Of a stretch of DNA of 64,000 bases, positions 34,001 through 43,638 are shown piece by piece. Numbering within the stretch: position 1 is the first letter of the stretch; the number at the start of each line of letters is the position of its first letter. A program made the translations under genes and the position numbers. The notes beneath the pieces are model-generated. The model saw only the letters and a program-made list of their open reading frames with translations. It did no database searches and had not been told where the DNA came from. Where the stretch lies: positions 1 to 64,000 of the forward strand of contig WSXV01000001.1 of assembly GCA_009773475.1 (NCBI GenBank), read 5' to 3'. The stretch comes from Desulfobulbaceae bacterium (GTDB taxonomy: Bacteria > Desulfobacterota > Desulfobulbia > Desulfobulbales > Desulfocapsaceae).

Positions 34001-35264
34001 CCGGGTCTGCAGAGGTTTTTGCCAGGATGTCGGCGAGATTCAGGGTGAAAAAATGATAGTCATGGGTCTTGGCCTGTTGATAGAGGGCCTCAATCATTTT
34101 TTGGGTTTCCGGCTTAAGGGTACTGCTCAGCCAGTATCCGCACAGGCCTGCAAAGAGGATGGTCAGGCTGGAGGGTTTTGTTTGTTCAGCAAGGGAAAAA
34201 TCCTCATCAATGAGGCTGCTATTATTGCGGGCGCTGATCAGTCCGGCGAGAAAATGGTAGGCCTGCTCTTCGACCCTTCCTGGAAAGAGTGACAGGGCGA
34301 GAGCGATACGGCGAGCCACGTCCTGATGACTGTCGGAGGGGTTGGCTTCGAGTTCAGCGAGCAGATGAAAAAGGCCTGGTGGGCCGATAAACGTCACCCG
34401 GTCATTGCCGCTCAGCTGTTGGAGGAGCTCCAGATCGTCGGTGAATGCCTGGCGGGCCGGCTCATACTGTCCACGGAGAAAATAGAGGGCGCCGGCGGCA
34501 CCGGTTCCCTGGAAGCTTTCGGCCTGCACGCTGATCAGGCCTTGCGCATCGTCTAATTTTCCCTCGAGCAGAAGCTGATTGAACAGCAGCCGCTGGAAGG
34601 GCAGCCGCTCATCTATGCTGAGGTGCTGGAAGTTTTCCTCATCCTGCAAAAATGCAATAATCTCGGGGAGGGGCAGCAACTCTGACTGGGCATGACGGAG
34701 GGCATGATCTGTCAGGAAAAACTGGAACGAAGGCGGCAGGGAGCGAAACCAGAGGGGATCAAAGGGGGTATTGATGATCCGGATAATGGGCGGCACGGAA
34801 GAGAAGAATTCTTTGCACTGGCTGCCGAGGAAATCCAGGGCGTCATCGATTAGATCAAACTGCTGGGTGTAAATCCCAATACGCAGCTCGCGCAGGGCTC
34901 GCCAGCAACGGGTTGTCCATTTTCCGTAATAGTAGGAGACCGGCGCCTCTTTGCGGATGACCTTGGCAAAAGGGATAAAATTGCCTTCGGCCACCGCAAT
35001 ACGGCTGATGACTTCCGTCACTGCAGGGCTGCATTGCCGTTGCGGGGTAACGAGGCCCAGCTTCTCGAATTTTGAAAAATAATGGGCCAGGTTGGCCGCA
35101 GTGGGGCTGGCACCCCTGGGGCTGCGCATATCCAGGGCGGCAAGGCAATTCAGCAGCAGGGTGCTGTTGGCGGGCTCGTAAACAATGGACAGAAACTGCA
35201 GAAAAGTCTGTTCAAAGGGGTTGAGCTTTTCGTATTGCTGAAGAAGAGATTGTGAATCTGTCAT
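31092..35264 (-). CDS. SNF2/RapA-family helicase-like ATPase, large form
   Basis: This 1390-residue protein has a C-terminal SNF2 ATPase core (about 930-1390): LADDMGLGKTIQSLAI (Walker A), DEAQAIKN (Walker B), TGTPIENHLGELW, then the second lobe with SLKAGGLGLNLTAADYVI and DRAHRIGQTRPVTIYRL. The 900-residue N-terminal part is mostly helical; it includes regions like the SNF2-associated bacterial domain but no motif I can name with certainty. The family remodels protein-DNA complexes with ATP, as RapA/HepA do for RNA polymerase. It stands alone between a tRNA gene and a foldase gene, with no methylase or nuclease partner that would suggest a defence system. The upstream ribosome-binding site is weak. 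Confidence 0.85.
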   Translation of the reverse strand: MTDSQSLLQQYEKLNPFEQTFLQFLSIVYEPANSTLLLNCLAALDMRSPRGASPTAANLAHYFSKFEKLGLVTPQRQCSPAVTEVISRIAVAEGNFIPFAKVIRKEAPVSYYYGKWTTRCWRALRELRIGIYTQQFDLIDDALDFLGSQCKEFFSSVPPIIRIINTPFDPLWFRSLPPSFQFFLTDHALRHAQSELLPLPEIIAFLQDEENFQHLSIDERLPFQRLLFNQLLLEGKLDDAQGLISVQAESFQGTGAAGALYFLRGQYEPARQAFTDDLELLQQLSGNDRVTFIGPPGLFHLLAELEANPSDSHQDVARRIALALSLFPGRVEEQAYHFLAGLISARNNSSLIDEDFSLAEQTKPSSLTILFAGLCGYWLSSTLKPETQKMIEALYQQAKTHDYHFFTLNLADILAKTSADPADYLEAMRAIEETTGQASLVSILEPEEPWKRSLQALIQATTVEQSPAWDQSIRMAWFIDHKKDLITISPKEQKRTADGLWSKGRPISLARLYTGDMLPYLTIQDRKICAAIQKVEHPETHGISHHFDIDKALVAMINHPLIFLARSPTSMVEFVAGEPELLVEERGGQLHIRFAQAVTKNAITVFAETPTRFKIIEINDNHRRIAQITGPAGLSVPLEASEQVLTAIGNISSYMTVHSAIAIDSSTNKHTHIEFVEADPSIYIHLLPYGGGFRLEMFVKPFAEGSHYLKPGQGVENIMAEVRGKRLQTRRNMALEEQNAREIEESCPILDLAIDIEQEGDREWYLQDPDDCLQALLELQAIHDQVIIEWPEGEKLTVSHQASMNNLNLKIRTNHQNWFALSGEVVLDQDTVIDLRELLTKVKGASGRFVQIGEGQFLALTQEFKKRLKELNIFSEDSDTEGGDEILLHPLAALPLQKLIDQAQTITDAGWEAQLAKLKSIQSFTPQLPTTLQAELRDYQLEGFNWLSRLVHWGVGGCLADDMGLGKTIQSLAIILELAEEGPSLVIAPTSVSTNWETEVNRFAPTLNICSLPGKDRKKTIQGLGKFDLLITTYTLLQQENELLSQVKWQTIILDEAQAIKNAATKRSKAAMALQARFRLITTGTPIENHLGELWNLFHFINPGLLGTLNRFNDRFAIPIERYHDREARLKLKKLIRPFILRRIKSDVLEELPPRTEVTLHVAMSKDETHFYEALRQNALQALENNDGKKGRHLQILTEIMKLRQACCHPRLIAPDTNLPGAKLEVFSAVIEELLGGRHKALVFSQFIGHLQILREYLDGKGIAYKYLDGSTSSAKRKQQVDEFQSGKSDLFLISLKAGGLGLNLTAADYVIHMDPWWNPAIEDQASDRAHRIGQTRPVTIYRLICKDTIEEKIVKLHQEKRDLAGSLLTGSDISAKMSADDLLDLIRQK

Positions 35265-35476
35265 AAGGGCCCGATTCCTGGTCGGAAAGATCGTGGGTTT
35301 TTATTCGCGGTGAGCGTGAGCCGTCGTGCAAAAATAATTTGTGTCATGTTCATGGTCAATGAACGGCATAAGGGACGGTCGCACTGGCGCCGTCCCTGGC
35401 CTGCGGAACGAAATGGATAAAAATATTGGGTTTTGTCAGGGCCCCTAATGGAATAGAGGGCAGTGGGTATAAAGAG

Positions 35477-35510
35477 CAACACTCTCAGGTGATGTTCCCT
35501 GAGAGTGTTG
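35477..35510 (-). terminator. Hairpin terminator of the foldase gene
   Basis: CAACACTCTCAGG pairs perfectly with CCTGAGAGTGTTG. On the minus strand it is followed by ctctttat. It lies about 20 bases after the stop of the minus-strand PpiD/SurA-type gene. Confidence 0.65.
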
Positions 35511-35530
35511 CCTTGCCGTTCAAAGATTTT

Positions 35531-37438
35531 TTAGTTCAAGAGATTCTTGCTGGTAATAATGGTGGAATTTTTTTCCTGGTGTTGCAACCAGGCCCCCAGC
35601 AACCGATCCTGTTTCTGCTGGAGCAGGCCGGTTTTATATTCTTTTTTGGTAGCCTCACCCAATGTGGCGGGATCCGGCACCTTGCGCTCAAGAAACTGGA
35701 GGACGTAATGGTCATCGCTGACCGTCAGAGGCGCTTTCGGGAAAGGCGCCTTGGGGCCCAGACGCAGGGCCTGCTCGACAAGGGAAGCAGGGAGAGCCGG
35801 ATCTGGGACGGGGTTGTTCTTGCGCAGTGGGCCGGATTTCAGAATGGTTAAGTGAGCCTCTTGGGCAGCTGCGGCAATATCCGCGCCCGATGACATCTTG
35901 GTCAGGAAGGCCTGCGCGGTCTCCTGTGCCATTTTCCGGGCCTTGACCAGTTTGTAATCCTGGGTCGCCCGCTCTTTCACTGCATCAAGTGTCGGTAGAG
36001 TCGGTTCCTGAATCGTTTCCGTGAAAACGATGAAATAGCCGGACGGCGTTTCAATCAGTGAGCTAAGCTCACCCTGTTTCAGGGAAAAGACGGTGTCGAG
36101 AAACTTCGGGTCACTTTCCAGGTCGGCAGGAGGTGTGGTGCGGCTGAAAAAATCAGTGGCCACAATGGACTTGTCGGTATGCTTATCGGCGTAGGCCTGG
36201 AGGCTGCCGGCGGAAATAATGTCTTCATAGGCCGTATTGGCGAGCTGAAAGGTGGCAGGCTTGGTCTGTTCGGCCTGGAGGGTACTGACAATCTCGGCAC
36301 GGACTTCCTCAATGGAGCGGGTTGTCGCAGGCAGGATCTTCTCGAGTTTGATGATATGGTAACCGAAGGCGGTTGTAACGATGTCGCTAATGGCACCCGG
36401 CTGCATGGAGAAAACTGCGTCATCAAACTCCTTGACCATGCGCCCCTGGGTAAAGGCTCCCAGGTCACCGCCTCGGGTCTTGGAGGTGTCCTCTGACAGA
36501 GTCTTGGCCAGGGTGGCGAAATCTTTGCCGGTGCGGGCCTTGGCCAGGGTGTCTTCTGCCTTTTTCAGTTGTGCTGCCTGCTGTTCAGGGGAGCTGGTTT
36601 TGTCTGCCTTGAACAGAATATGGCGGGCCTGACGTTTTTCCGGTACCTGATAAGTGCCCTTCTCTTTTTCGTAGCGGGCAAGAATCTGTTCGTCACTGAC
36701 GGGGATGCCTGCCATTGCCGATTTGTAGTGGAAAGGCAGATATTTCAGCTTGATCTTCTGCTCCCCCTTGTAGCGGTTTTTTTCGGTTTCAAACCAATCT
36801 GCCAGCTCTTTGCCATCCACCACGATGGTGTTGAGAAAAAGAGCAGGGGAAACCTTGACAACGTTGACGGTCACCGTCTCCTGTTCCCGCTGATACAACT
36901 CGATAATTTCGGTATCACTGACGATGGATGCGAAGCTGTTGATTGCGGCAAGGCCTTTCTGGGTGAGGATATCGTCACTGATGGAAGCCTCAAAGCTGTG
37001 CGGAGTCATGCGGTTGGCGGTCAGGAGGGCCTTGTAGATTTCAAGGTTGAATGCCCCCTCTTTCTGAAAGTGGGGCATCTTCTGGATGGTTGTCTGGATC
37101 TCGACAGGGGCGACCATGAGCCCCATTGCCTGGGTACCCTGACGGAGGAGTGCCGACTGGGTCAGCTGGTTGATAACCTGCTGTTTGACCCCAAGCCCCT
37201 TGAGAACCTCGTCGGAGATGGCATCGCCAAACTGTCGACGATAGTCGTTAATGGTCTGCTCATACCGTTGTTGAAAATCCTGAAAGGAAATCTCCTGATC
37301 GTTGACGACGATGGCGGCGTCTCGTCCGCTTTGCATCATATTCGTGCCGACACCCCAGAAGATAAAGACCAGGGCGATAACCAGAACCACGCCTTGGATA
37401 ATGGTGGATTGTGCTTTGTTACGGAGAATTTGCAGCAT
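35531..37438 (-). CDS. PpiD/SurA-type periplasmic peptidyl-prolyl isomerase
   Basis: The 635-residue protein has one N-terminal membrane anchor (about 12-33, STIIQGVVLVIALVFIFWG), a SurA-N-like chaperone region, a parvulin domain (about 265-365, starting RQARHILFKAD and containing GGDLGAFTQGRMVKEFDDAVF) and a further helical and parvulin-like region. This is the PpiD layout: an inner-membrane-anchored chaperone helping outer-membrane or secreted proteins fold as they leave the Sec translocon. It is monocistronic. Length and order match PpiD (about 620 residues). Confidence 0.87.
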   Translation of the reverse strand: MLQILRNKAQSTIIQGVVLVIALVFIFWGVGTNMMQSGRDAAIVVNDQEISFQDFQQRYEQTINDYRRQFGDAISDEVLKGLGVKQQVINQLTQSALLRQGTQAMGLMVAPVEIQTTIQKMPHFQKEGAFNLEIYKALLTANRMTPHSFEASISDDILTQKGLAAINSFASIVSDTEIIELYQREQETVTVNVVKVSPALFLNTIVVDGKELADWFETEKNRYKGEQKIKLKYLPFHYKSAMAGIPVSDEQILARYEKEKGTYQVPEKRQARHILFKADKTSSPEQQAAQLKKAEDTLAKARTGKDFATLAKTLSEDTSKTRGGDLGAFTQGRMVKEFDDAVFSMQPGAISDIVTTAFGYHIIKLEKILPATTRSIEEVRAEIVSTLQAEQTKPATFQLANTAYEDIISAGSLQAYADKHTDKSIVATDFFSRTTPPADLESDPKFLDTVFSLKQGELSSLIETPSGYFIVFTETIQEPTLPTLDAVKERATQDYKLVKARKMAQETAQAFLTKMSSGADIAAAAQEAHLTILKSGPLRKNNPVPDPALPASLVEQALRLGPKAPFPKAPLTVSDDHYVLQFLERKVPDPATLGEATKKEYKTGLLQQKQDRLLGAWLQHQEKNSTIITSKNLLN

Positions 37439-38038
37439 CGCATACTCAGGGCAAAGGGTTGATCCGGCTTCAGGGGCTGGAGCCAGGCTGGTTCAGCCCC
37501 TGAAAGTAAATACGTTTTGGAGAGGCAGAACGACAGAACGAGCCACGTTGAAATGGATAAAAGGTTCGGTTCTTTAATAACGGTTTTAAAAATTCTGACA
37601 GCAGGAAACAGCGCAGATTTACTCTTTATTTCCTTTCTCTGCAAGAAAAAAGGCGGATCGGCCCGCTGTGAAACAGGGCAGTATACTGATTATCTTGATG
37701 ATTCTGATGAGATCCAGGGTGTAATGGAGCATGGGCGATGACGGATGCGTTTCAGGATAAATCAGGAGATGATCCCGGAGAAGAAAAAGTGGGGATGAAG
37801 ATTGTCGGGGCTTTCCTGTCCGCATGTTTCGTGCTAAGGTTGGAGCGTTGTTGAAGAAGAAAGAAGATACTTCCGGTGCGTCAGAACAGTCGCGCCGTTT
37901 TACGCTAACCCCGATGACCGGGATTAGTGCCTTTTACAGATTATTTTCTTGTAAAAAACAACAAGAAAATAATCTGTAAGTCACTAATGTTACCGTCCCG
38001 CTATGTGCATCGGGCTCAGGAAAAAAAGGATAAGAAAA
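37439..38038. other. Divergent intergenic region between the foldase gene and purL
   Basis: About 600 bases with no convincing gene; the 74-codon ORF at 37517-37741 has no recognisable features. It should hold the promoters of both flanking genes. The only strong structure is the long palindrome at 37923-37988. Confidence 0.5.
37923..37988 (+). repeat. Long perfect AT-rich palindrome in the purL leader
   Basis: TTACAGATTATTTTCTTGT (37934-37952) pairs perfectly over 19 bases with ACAAGAAAATAATCTGTAA (37961-37979) around AAAAAACA. ATTAGTG and CACTAAT extend it on the outside. It ends 50 bases before the purL start. It may be an attenuator, an extra terminator for upstream transcripts, or a miniature mobile repeat. 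Confidence 0.6.
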
Positions 38039-41000
38039 ATGGGATTAATGGTCACGCAGTTGTATCGTCGGGTTGAGAAGGGGCTGGAGTATTGTTTTAA
38101 CGTGGAGTCCACTCGTTCGTTGAGTGAGGCGGAGATGGTGAATCTGTGCCTGGTGCTGGCCGACGGTTTTTTGCCGGAGACGGTGTCATTGACGCCGCTG
38201 CTGACCGGAGAGCGGGTGGTGGAGGTGGGGCCGCGTCTGAATTTCGCCACTGCCTGGTCGTCGAACATGGTCTCCATCTGTCGGGCAATCGGCCTGGACT
38301 GTGTGACCCGGGTGGAGCGTTCGCGCCGGTATTTGGTGGCGGAGGGCGAGGAGCTGCGTGCCTTTATCTCCGCCCACCACGACCGGATGACCGAGTGTCC
38401 CTATCCCGAGCCCCTGCACAGCTTTGAGACCGGAATAGTGCCGGAGGCGGTCTATGAAGTGGATCTCAAGGCTGGCGGCCCTGATGCCCTGCAGGGGATT
38501 CCCGGGATCTCCATGGACGAGTGGGATCGCCATTTCTATTACGATTATTTTGTTGGGAAGCACCATCGCAATCCCACCATCGTTGAGATCATGGATCTTA
38601 ATAACGCCAACTCCGAGCATTCCCGGCACGGGTATTTTAAGGGAAAACAGGTGATTGACGGAGTCGAAGAGAAGGAGACCCTCTTTGATCTGGTTATTGA
38701 TACCTTGACCGCCCATCCTAAGGGTTCAGTGATTGCCTTCAAGGACAACTCCAGCGTGATTGAGGGGTCTAACTTCAGTACCTTGCAACCTCAGCAGCCG
38801 GGAGAGCCGTGCGCTTTTGTCAAGCGGGATGTTCGCTATCATCTCCTGCTCACCGCTGAGACCCATAATTTTCCCACCGGCGTGGCCCCCTTTCCCGGGG
38901 CTGAGACCGGCACCGGCGGTCGGATTCGCGACGTTCAGGGCACCGGTCGGGGCGGCTTTGTCATCGCTGGAACCGCTGGCTACTGCGTGGGCAATCTCCA
39001 TATCCCCGGCTATGCCATGAGTTGGGAAAACCATTATCCCTGTCCGGATAATCTGGCCTCCGCCCTGCAGATCGAGATCGATGCCAGCAACGGCGCCTCG
39101 GACTACGGGAATAAATTCGGCGAGCCCTTGATCCAGGGCTTCACCCGCTCTTTTGACCTGCGCCTGAATGACGGCAGCGGGGACGGCGAGCGTTGGGGGT
39201 ATCTGAAACCGATCATGTTCACCGCCGGGGTCGGCCAGATCGATGCCGGCCTGACCAGCAAGAACAAGGAAGAGAAGGGGATGCTGATTGTCCAGGTGGG
39301 CGGACCGGCTTACCGGGTCGGCTTTGGCGGCGGCGCGGCATCCAGTATGATGCAGGGTGAGAACGCCTCCGAGCTCGACTTCAACGCCGTACAGCGTGGC
39401 GATGCCGAGATGGAACAGAAGATGAACCGGGTTATCCGCGCCTGCAACGAGATGGGAGAGAAGACCCTCATTGATGTGATCCATGATCAGGGGGCGGGCG
39501 GTCCGGCTAATGTGCTCAAAGAGCTGGTGGAAAAATCCGGCGGTCGGGTCGAGATCCGTAACATCCGGGTCGGCGATCCCACCATGTCGGTACTGGAGAT
39601 CTACGTGGCCGAGTACCAGGAGCGTACCGGCTTTCTCATCCGCCCCGAAAATATCGTCCGCTTCCAGGCCATCTGTGACCGGGAGAAGGTGAACTGCGAG
39701 GTCTTGGGCGAGGTCACCGGTGATTTGCGTTTTGTCCTCCATGACGCCGCCGATGACTCGACCCCGGTGGATATAGAGCTGGATGTTCTCCTTGGCAATA
39801 TCCCCCAGAAAACCTTCACCGATACCCGCCGTGATCCCGGCCTGCAACCCTTGCGGCTGCCTTCCGGTTTGACTGTTGCCGCCGCCCTCCATGACGTGCT
39901 GCGCCTGCTCTCGGTTGGCTCCAAACGTTTTCTCACCAATAAGGTGGACCGCGCCGTTACCGGGCTCATCGTCCGCCAGCAGTGCTGCGGCCCCTTGCAG
40001 CTCACGGTCAGTGACGTGGCGGTGGTTGCCCAGAGCCACTTCGGACTCACCGGGGTGGCCACGGCCATCGGCGAGCAGCCGGTTAAGATGCTGGTGAATC
40101 CTGCTGCTGGCGCTCGCATGGCGGTGGGCGAGGCCCTGACCAATCTGGTCTGGGCCGGAATTAAAGATCTGGAAGAGGTCAAGTGCTCGGCCAACTGGAT
40201 GTGGGCGCCCAAGCTGCCCGGTGAGGGCGCGGCCATCTATGATGCGGCCCGGGCCATGCGCGACGCCATGGTTGCCATCGGCATTGCCGTGGATGGCGGC
40301 AAGGATTCCCTGTCTATGGCCACCATGGTGGACGGCGAGACGGTGAAATCGCCTCGACAGCTGGTGATCTCACTGTATGGCGCCGTGCCGGACATTGGCA
40401 AGGTAATCACCCCGGATATTAAAGAGCCGGGCAGTGCGCTTGTGCTCCTGGACCTCTCCTGCGGCCATCACCGGCTGGGCGGGACGGCCCTGGCCCAGGT
40501 CCATGGCCAGATTGGCAGCGAAAGCCCCGATATGGATGATCCCGCCCTGGTAAAACGGGCCTTTGGGGCGGTGCAGGAGCTGATTCGTCGCGGTCTGATT
40601 CTGGCTGGCCATGACCGCAGCGACGGCGGCCTGATCACCACCCTGCTGGAGATGGCCTTCAGCGGCAACTGCGGCCTCGATGTCGAGCTTGTCGGCAGTG
40701 CGGTCATGCCCACCCTCTTTGCCGAAGAGCTCGGCCTGGTGATTGAGTGTCGGCAGGCGGATCTGGATGCAATTGCCGCACTCTTGACCGCAAGCGATGT
40801 GCCCCATGCACTGATCGGCAGGAGCACCAGTGACAAGCAGATCCGGGTACGGGTCAACGGTGAACCGGTGCTCGATGCAGCCATGCCGACCCTGCGCCAG
40901 ACCTGGGAGGAGACCAGCTACCAGCTCGAACGTCTGCAGATGAACCCAGACTGTGCCGATGCCGAAAAGCTCAATATTGCCCACCGGCCCGGCCCCACCT

Positions 41001-41857
41001 ATCAGCTCCCCTTCATCCCGGAGCTGACGGCGGCCGCCATCCTCGAAAGCAAGGACAAGCCCAAAATCGCCATCCTCCGGGATGAGGGCTCCAATTCCGA
41101 CCGAGAGATGACCGCCGCCTTTTATGCGGCCGGTTTTGAGCCCTGGGATATCTGTATGAACGATCTGTTGACCGGGCGGATCACCCTGGATGGCTTCCGG
41201 GGCTTGGCGGCGGTGGGCGGCTTTTCCTATGCCGATGTGCCCGAGTCGGCCAAGGGCTGGGCCGCCACCATTCTGTTTAACGAGCAGCTTAAGGCCATGT
41301 TCAACGCCTTCTATAATCGGCCCGACACCTTCACCCTTGGCATCTGCAATGGCTGCCAGCTCTTCGGGTTGCTGGGCTGGGTACCCTGGCAGGGGATCAC
41401 TCCGCAAAGCCAGCCCCGTTTTGCCCACAACACCTCGGGCCGTTTTGAATCGCGCTGGGTGACAGTCAAGGTGCTGCCATCCACGGCCATCATGTTTAAG
41501 GGCATGGAGGATTTGGTCTTCGGGATCCATCTTGATCATGGCGAAGGCCGGCTCCATTTCCCTGATCCCGCCATTCGCCGGCAGGTGGAGGAGGGTTCCA
41601 TGACCCCCATGGTCTATGTGGATGACAACGGTCAGGCCACCGAGGCCTATCCCTTTAACCCCAACGGCTCGCCCGACGGCCTGGCCGCCCTCTGCTCCCC
41701 CGATGGCCGCCATCTGGCCTTGATGCCCCATCCCGAGCGGGCCTTCCTGCCCTGGCAGCTCCACTATCTGCCCGAGTCCCTGAAGGATATCCAGGCCTCG
41801 CCCTGGTTGAAGATGTTCCAGAATGCCTATACCTGGTGTATGGAAAAGGAAGCGTGA
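38039..41857 (+). CDS. purL: Phosphoribosylformylglycinamidine synthase, large single-chain form
   Basis: The 1272-residue enzyme converts FGAR, glutamine and ATP to FGAM in purine synthesis. Recognisable parts are the synthetase core (LTAETHNFPTGVAPFPGAETGTGGRIRD in part, DLNNANSEHSRHGYFKG, GGPAYRVGFGGGAASSM), a second half with VDGGKDSLSMA and AGHDRSDGGL, and a C-terminal class I glutaminase domain with the nucleophile in LGICNGCQLF (about residue 1100) and PHPER. So it is the fused PurL type rather than PurSQL. The track begins at 38003; the ATG at 38039, after aaaggataag, is better supported. Confidence 0.93.
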   Translation: MGLMVTQLYRRVEKGLEYCFNVESTRSLSEAEMVNLCLVLADGFLPETVSLTPLLTGERVVEVGPRLNFATAWSSNMVSICRAIGLDCVTRVERSRRYLVAEGEELRAFISAHHDRMTECPYPEPLHSFETGIVPEAVYEVDLKAGGPDALQGIPGISMDEWDRHFYYDYFVGKHHRNPTIVEIMDLNNANSEHSRHGYFKGKQVIDGVEEKETLFDLVIDTLTAHPKGSVIAFKDNSSVIEGSNFSTLQPQQPGEPCAFVKRDVRYHLLLTAETHNFPTGVAPFPGAETGTGGRIRDVQGTGRGGFVIAGTAGYCVGNLHIPGYAMSWENHYPCPDNLASALQIEIDASNGASDYGNKFGEPLIQGFTRSFDLRLNDGSGDGERWGYLKPIMFTAGVGQIDAGLTSKNKEEKGMLIVQVGGPAYRVGFGGGAASSMMQGENASELDFNAVQRGDAEMEQKMNRVIRACNEMGEKTLIDVIHDQGAGGPANVLKELVEKSGGRVEIRNIRVGDPTMSVLEIYVAEYQERTGFLIRPENIVRFQAICDREKVNCEVLGEVTGDLRFVLHDAADDSTPVDIELDVLLGNIPQKTFTDTRRDPGLQPLRLPSGLTVAAALHDVLRLLSVGSKRFLTNKVDRAVTGLIVRQQCCGPLQLTVSDVAVVAQSHFGLTGVATAIGEQPVKMLVNPAAGARMAVGEALTNLVWAGIKDLEEVKCSANWMWAPKLPGEGAAIYDAARAMRDAMVAIGIAVDGGKDSLSMATMVDGETVKSPRQLVISLYGAVPDIGKVITPDIKEPGSALVLLDLSCGHHRLGGTALAQVHGQIGSESPDMDDPALVKRAFGAVQELIRRGLILAGHDRSDGGLITTLLEMAFSGNCGLDVELVGSAVMPTLFAEELGLVIECRQADLDAIAALLTASDVPHALIGRSTSDKQIRVRVNGEPVLDAAMPTLRQTWEETSYQLERLQMNPDCADAEKLNIAHRPGPTYQLPFIPELTAAAILESKDKPKIAILRDEGSNSDREMTAAFYAAGFEPWDICMNDLLTGRITLDGFRGLAAVGGFSYADVPESAKGWAATILFNEQLKAMFNAFYNRPDTFTLGICNGCQLFGLLGWVPWQGITPQSQPRFAHNTSGRFESRWVTVKVLPSTAIMFKGMEDLVFGIHLDHGEGRLHFPDPAIRRQVEEGSMTPMVYVDDNGQATEAYPFNPNGSPDGLAALCSPDGRHLALMPHPERAFLPWQLHYLPESLKDIQASPWLKMFQNAYTWCMEKEA

Positions 41858-41902
41858 GCTTCAAGGAAGAGGCATTCAACTTTACCCAATGGAGTTTTGA
41901 CG

Positions 41903-42784
41903 ATGACCAGAATTGAGATGTTTACCGGAAAGGGCGGGGTGGGCAAGACCACGATGTCGGTGGCCACCGCCCTGAAATACGCGCAATCTGGTAAAACACT
42001 GCTGATTTCCACCGATCCTTCCGGTTCTATTTCCGAAATTTTCGGCCAGCCGCTGGATCAGGGTTTGACAGAGGTTGCCCAGAACCTTGATGCCGTGGAG
42101 TTGACCCGGGCCCAGGTTCTGGCCCTCTGGCGGTCAAAATTTGGTGATGAGATGTATGCGGTCATCTCCTCTTTCCTGCCGGTGGGACCGGAGATCATCG
42201 ACTATATCGAAGGGGCGCCGGGCATTGAGGAGGAGTTTATGCTCGACTATCTCCTGACCAAGGCGCAGAGTAACGTGTACCAGACCATTGTCTGGGATAC
42301 CGCACCGACTGCAACAACGCTGAACATGCTTTGTATTCAACAGCTTTTTTACACTCACCTGACCCAGGCCCAGAAGATTTATCTGAAGGTGAAAGGGGTT
42401 TTCAGCCAGGTTGATCCCCTCTCTTTGATCAATAGCTGGCGGGAATTGACCGCCCAGATCATCACCATGTTGAAAACAGACACCACCGCCTGGGTGGTCG
42501 CCAATCCCGAGCGACTGCCGGTGGAGCAGGCCCTGAATATTGCGGCTTCGCTCAGCGCCTTCGGCATTGGGGTGAATGGTTTTATTTTGAACAAAACCCT
42601 GCCGCCGGAATTATGCAGTTGTCATCCCTTCTGGCAGGCCAAATATGATTCCCAGCAGCGCTGGCGGCAAAGGATGCTGCAAGGGGCAGCAGGGCGGAAG
42701 GTGAAAGAGATTGCGGAGCTCTCCGGCGAGATGCAGGCGCTGGGGGTTTTGGCTGAGGTTGCAGAGCTTCTGCAAAAATCCTGA
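41903..42784 (+). CDS. ArsA/Get3-like P-loop ATPase
   Basis: The 293-residue protein has the deviant Walker [10 protein letters not shown], a switch region [16 protein letters not shown] and [13 protein letters not shown]. It resembles a single ArsA half or Get3-type ATPase rather than a ParA or NifH. A CSCHPFW near the C-terminus could bind a metal. No arsB or arsenic regulator is nearby. The next genes are thiD and thiE, and the CODH gene lies 2.5 kb downstream; a CooC-like nickel-insertion role is possible but its sequence looks closer to ArsA. The ATG at 41903 follows tggag. Confidence 0.72.
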   Translation: MTRIEMFTGKGGVGKTTMSVATALKYAQSGKTLLISTDPSGSISEIFGQPLDQGLTEVAQNLDAVELTRAQVLALWRSKFGDEMYAVISSFLPVGPEIIDYIEGAPGIEEEFMLDYLLTKAQSNVYQTIVWDTAPTATTLNMLCIQQLFYTHLTQAQKIYLKVKGVFSQVDPLSLINSWRELTAQIITMLKTDTTAWVVANPERLPVEQALNIAASLSAFGIGVNGFILNKTLPPELCSCHPFWQAKYDSQQRWRQRMLQGAAGRKVKEIAELSGEMQALGVLAEVAELLQKS

Positions 42785-42846
42785 TGAGCCTATCGGTTGA
42801 GGGAACAACGAGGGCTGAAGAGCAGCTTTCAAATGAGGGGGTAGCC

Positions 42847-43638
42847 ATGACCGTCGTACTCACCATCGCCGGTTCAGACAGCAGCGGCGGGGCCGGAATC
42901 CAGGCCGACCTGAAGACCTTTGAGGCCTTCGGGGTCTTCGGATGCAGCGCCATCACCGTTCTTACGGCCCAGAACACCATGGGGGTGCAGGCCATCCATC
43001 CGCTGCCGGTGCCCTTTATCGTTGCCCAGATCGAGAGTGTGCTCAGTGATTTTGATGTCGCCGCGATCAAGCTTGGCATGCTCTACAATCGAGAGATCAT
43101 TGAAGCCGTAGCCGCCATCATCAAGCTGCTCACCATTCCCGTTGTCCTTGATCCGGTCTGTGTCTCCAAGACGGGCTCGCCCTTGCTCCAGGAAGACGCG
43201 ATTGAAGCGCTGCGCGCCCTTTGCCGTGTTGTGACCCTGTCCACCCCCAACCAGCATGAGGCATACCGGCTGTTTGGCTATGAGGGCGGGGAGAGTGATT
43301 TACCCGGTATCCTCCTTGATCATCCTGCACCGGTGCTGATCAAGCATCATGCGACGGACACGATGTGTGCCGATATGCTCTACAGCGGAGCTACAAAACG
43401 GGTATATGTCGCCGATCTCATCGACTCCAACAGTGAACACGGAACAGGCTGCTCCTATTCCTCGGCCATTACCGCCAGCCTTGCCTTGGGATTTGAACTT
43501 GACGAAGCTATCGGACGCTCCAAACAGTTTATTACCGAGGCAATCCGTTTTGCCCCCGCCATCGGCCATGGCCGTGGGCCCATCAATCATAAACAAGGAG
43601 GCCTTTATCTTGCTGCAAGGACTCTATGCCATTACTGA
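42847..43638 (+). CDS. thiD: Hydroxymethylpyrimidine/phosphomethylpyrimidine kinase
   Basis: The 263-residue PfkB/ribokinase-type protein begins [25 protein letters not shown] and contains [31 protein letters not shown] and the anion-hole motif [15 protein letters not shown]. It phosphorylates HMP and HMP-P in thiamine synthesis. The track's start at 42784 is less likely; the ATG at 42847 follows gagggggt. It overlaps thiE by 29 bases. Confidence 0.92.
   Translation: MTVVLTIAGSDSSGGAGIQADLKTFEAFGVFGCSAITVLTAQNTMGVQAIHPLPVPFIVAQIESVLSDFDVAAIKLGMLYNREIIEAVAAIIKLLTIPVVLDPVCVSKTGSPLLQEDAIEALRALCRVVTLSTPNQHEAYRLFGYEGGESDLPGILLDHPAPVLIKHHATDTMCADMLYSGATKRVYVADLIDSNSEHGTGCSYSSAITASLALGFELDEAIGRSKQFITEAIRFAPAIGHGRGPINHKQGGLYLAARTLCHY

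Noticed and set aside
38726-40039. A 437-codon minus-strand ORF inside purL
   Set aside because: It is a high-GC antisense shadow of purL with no recognisable domains. The long antisense ORFs in glcD, lutB, cooS, argD and the SNF2 gene were rejected for the same reason.
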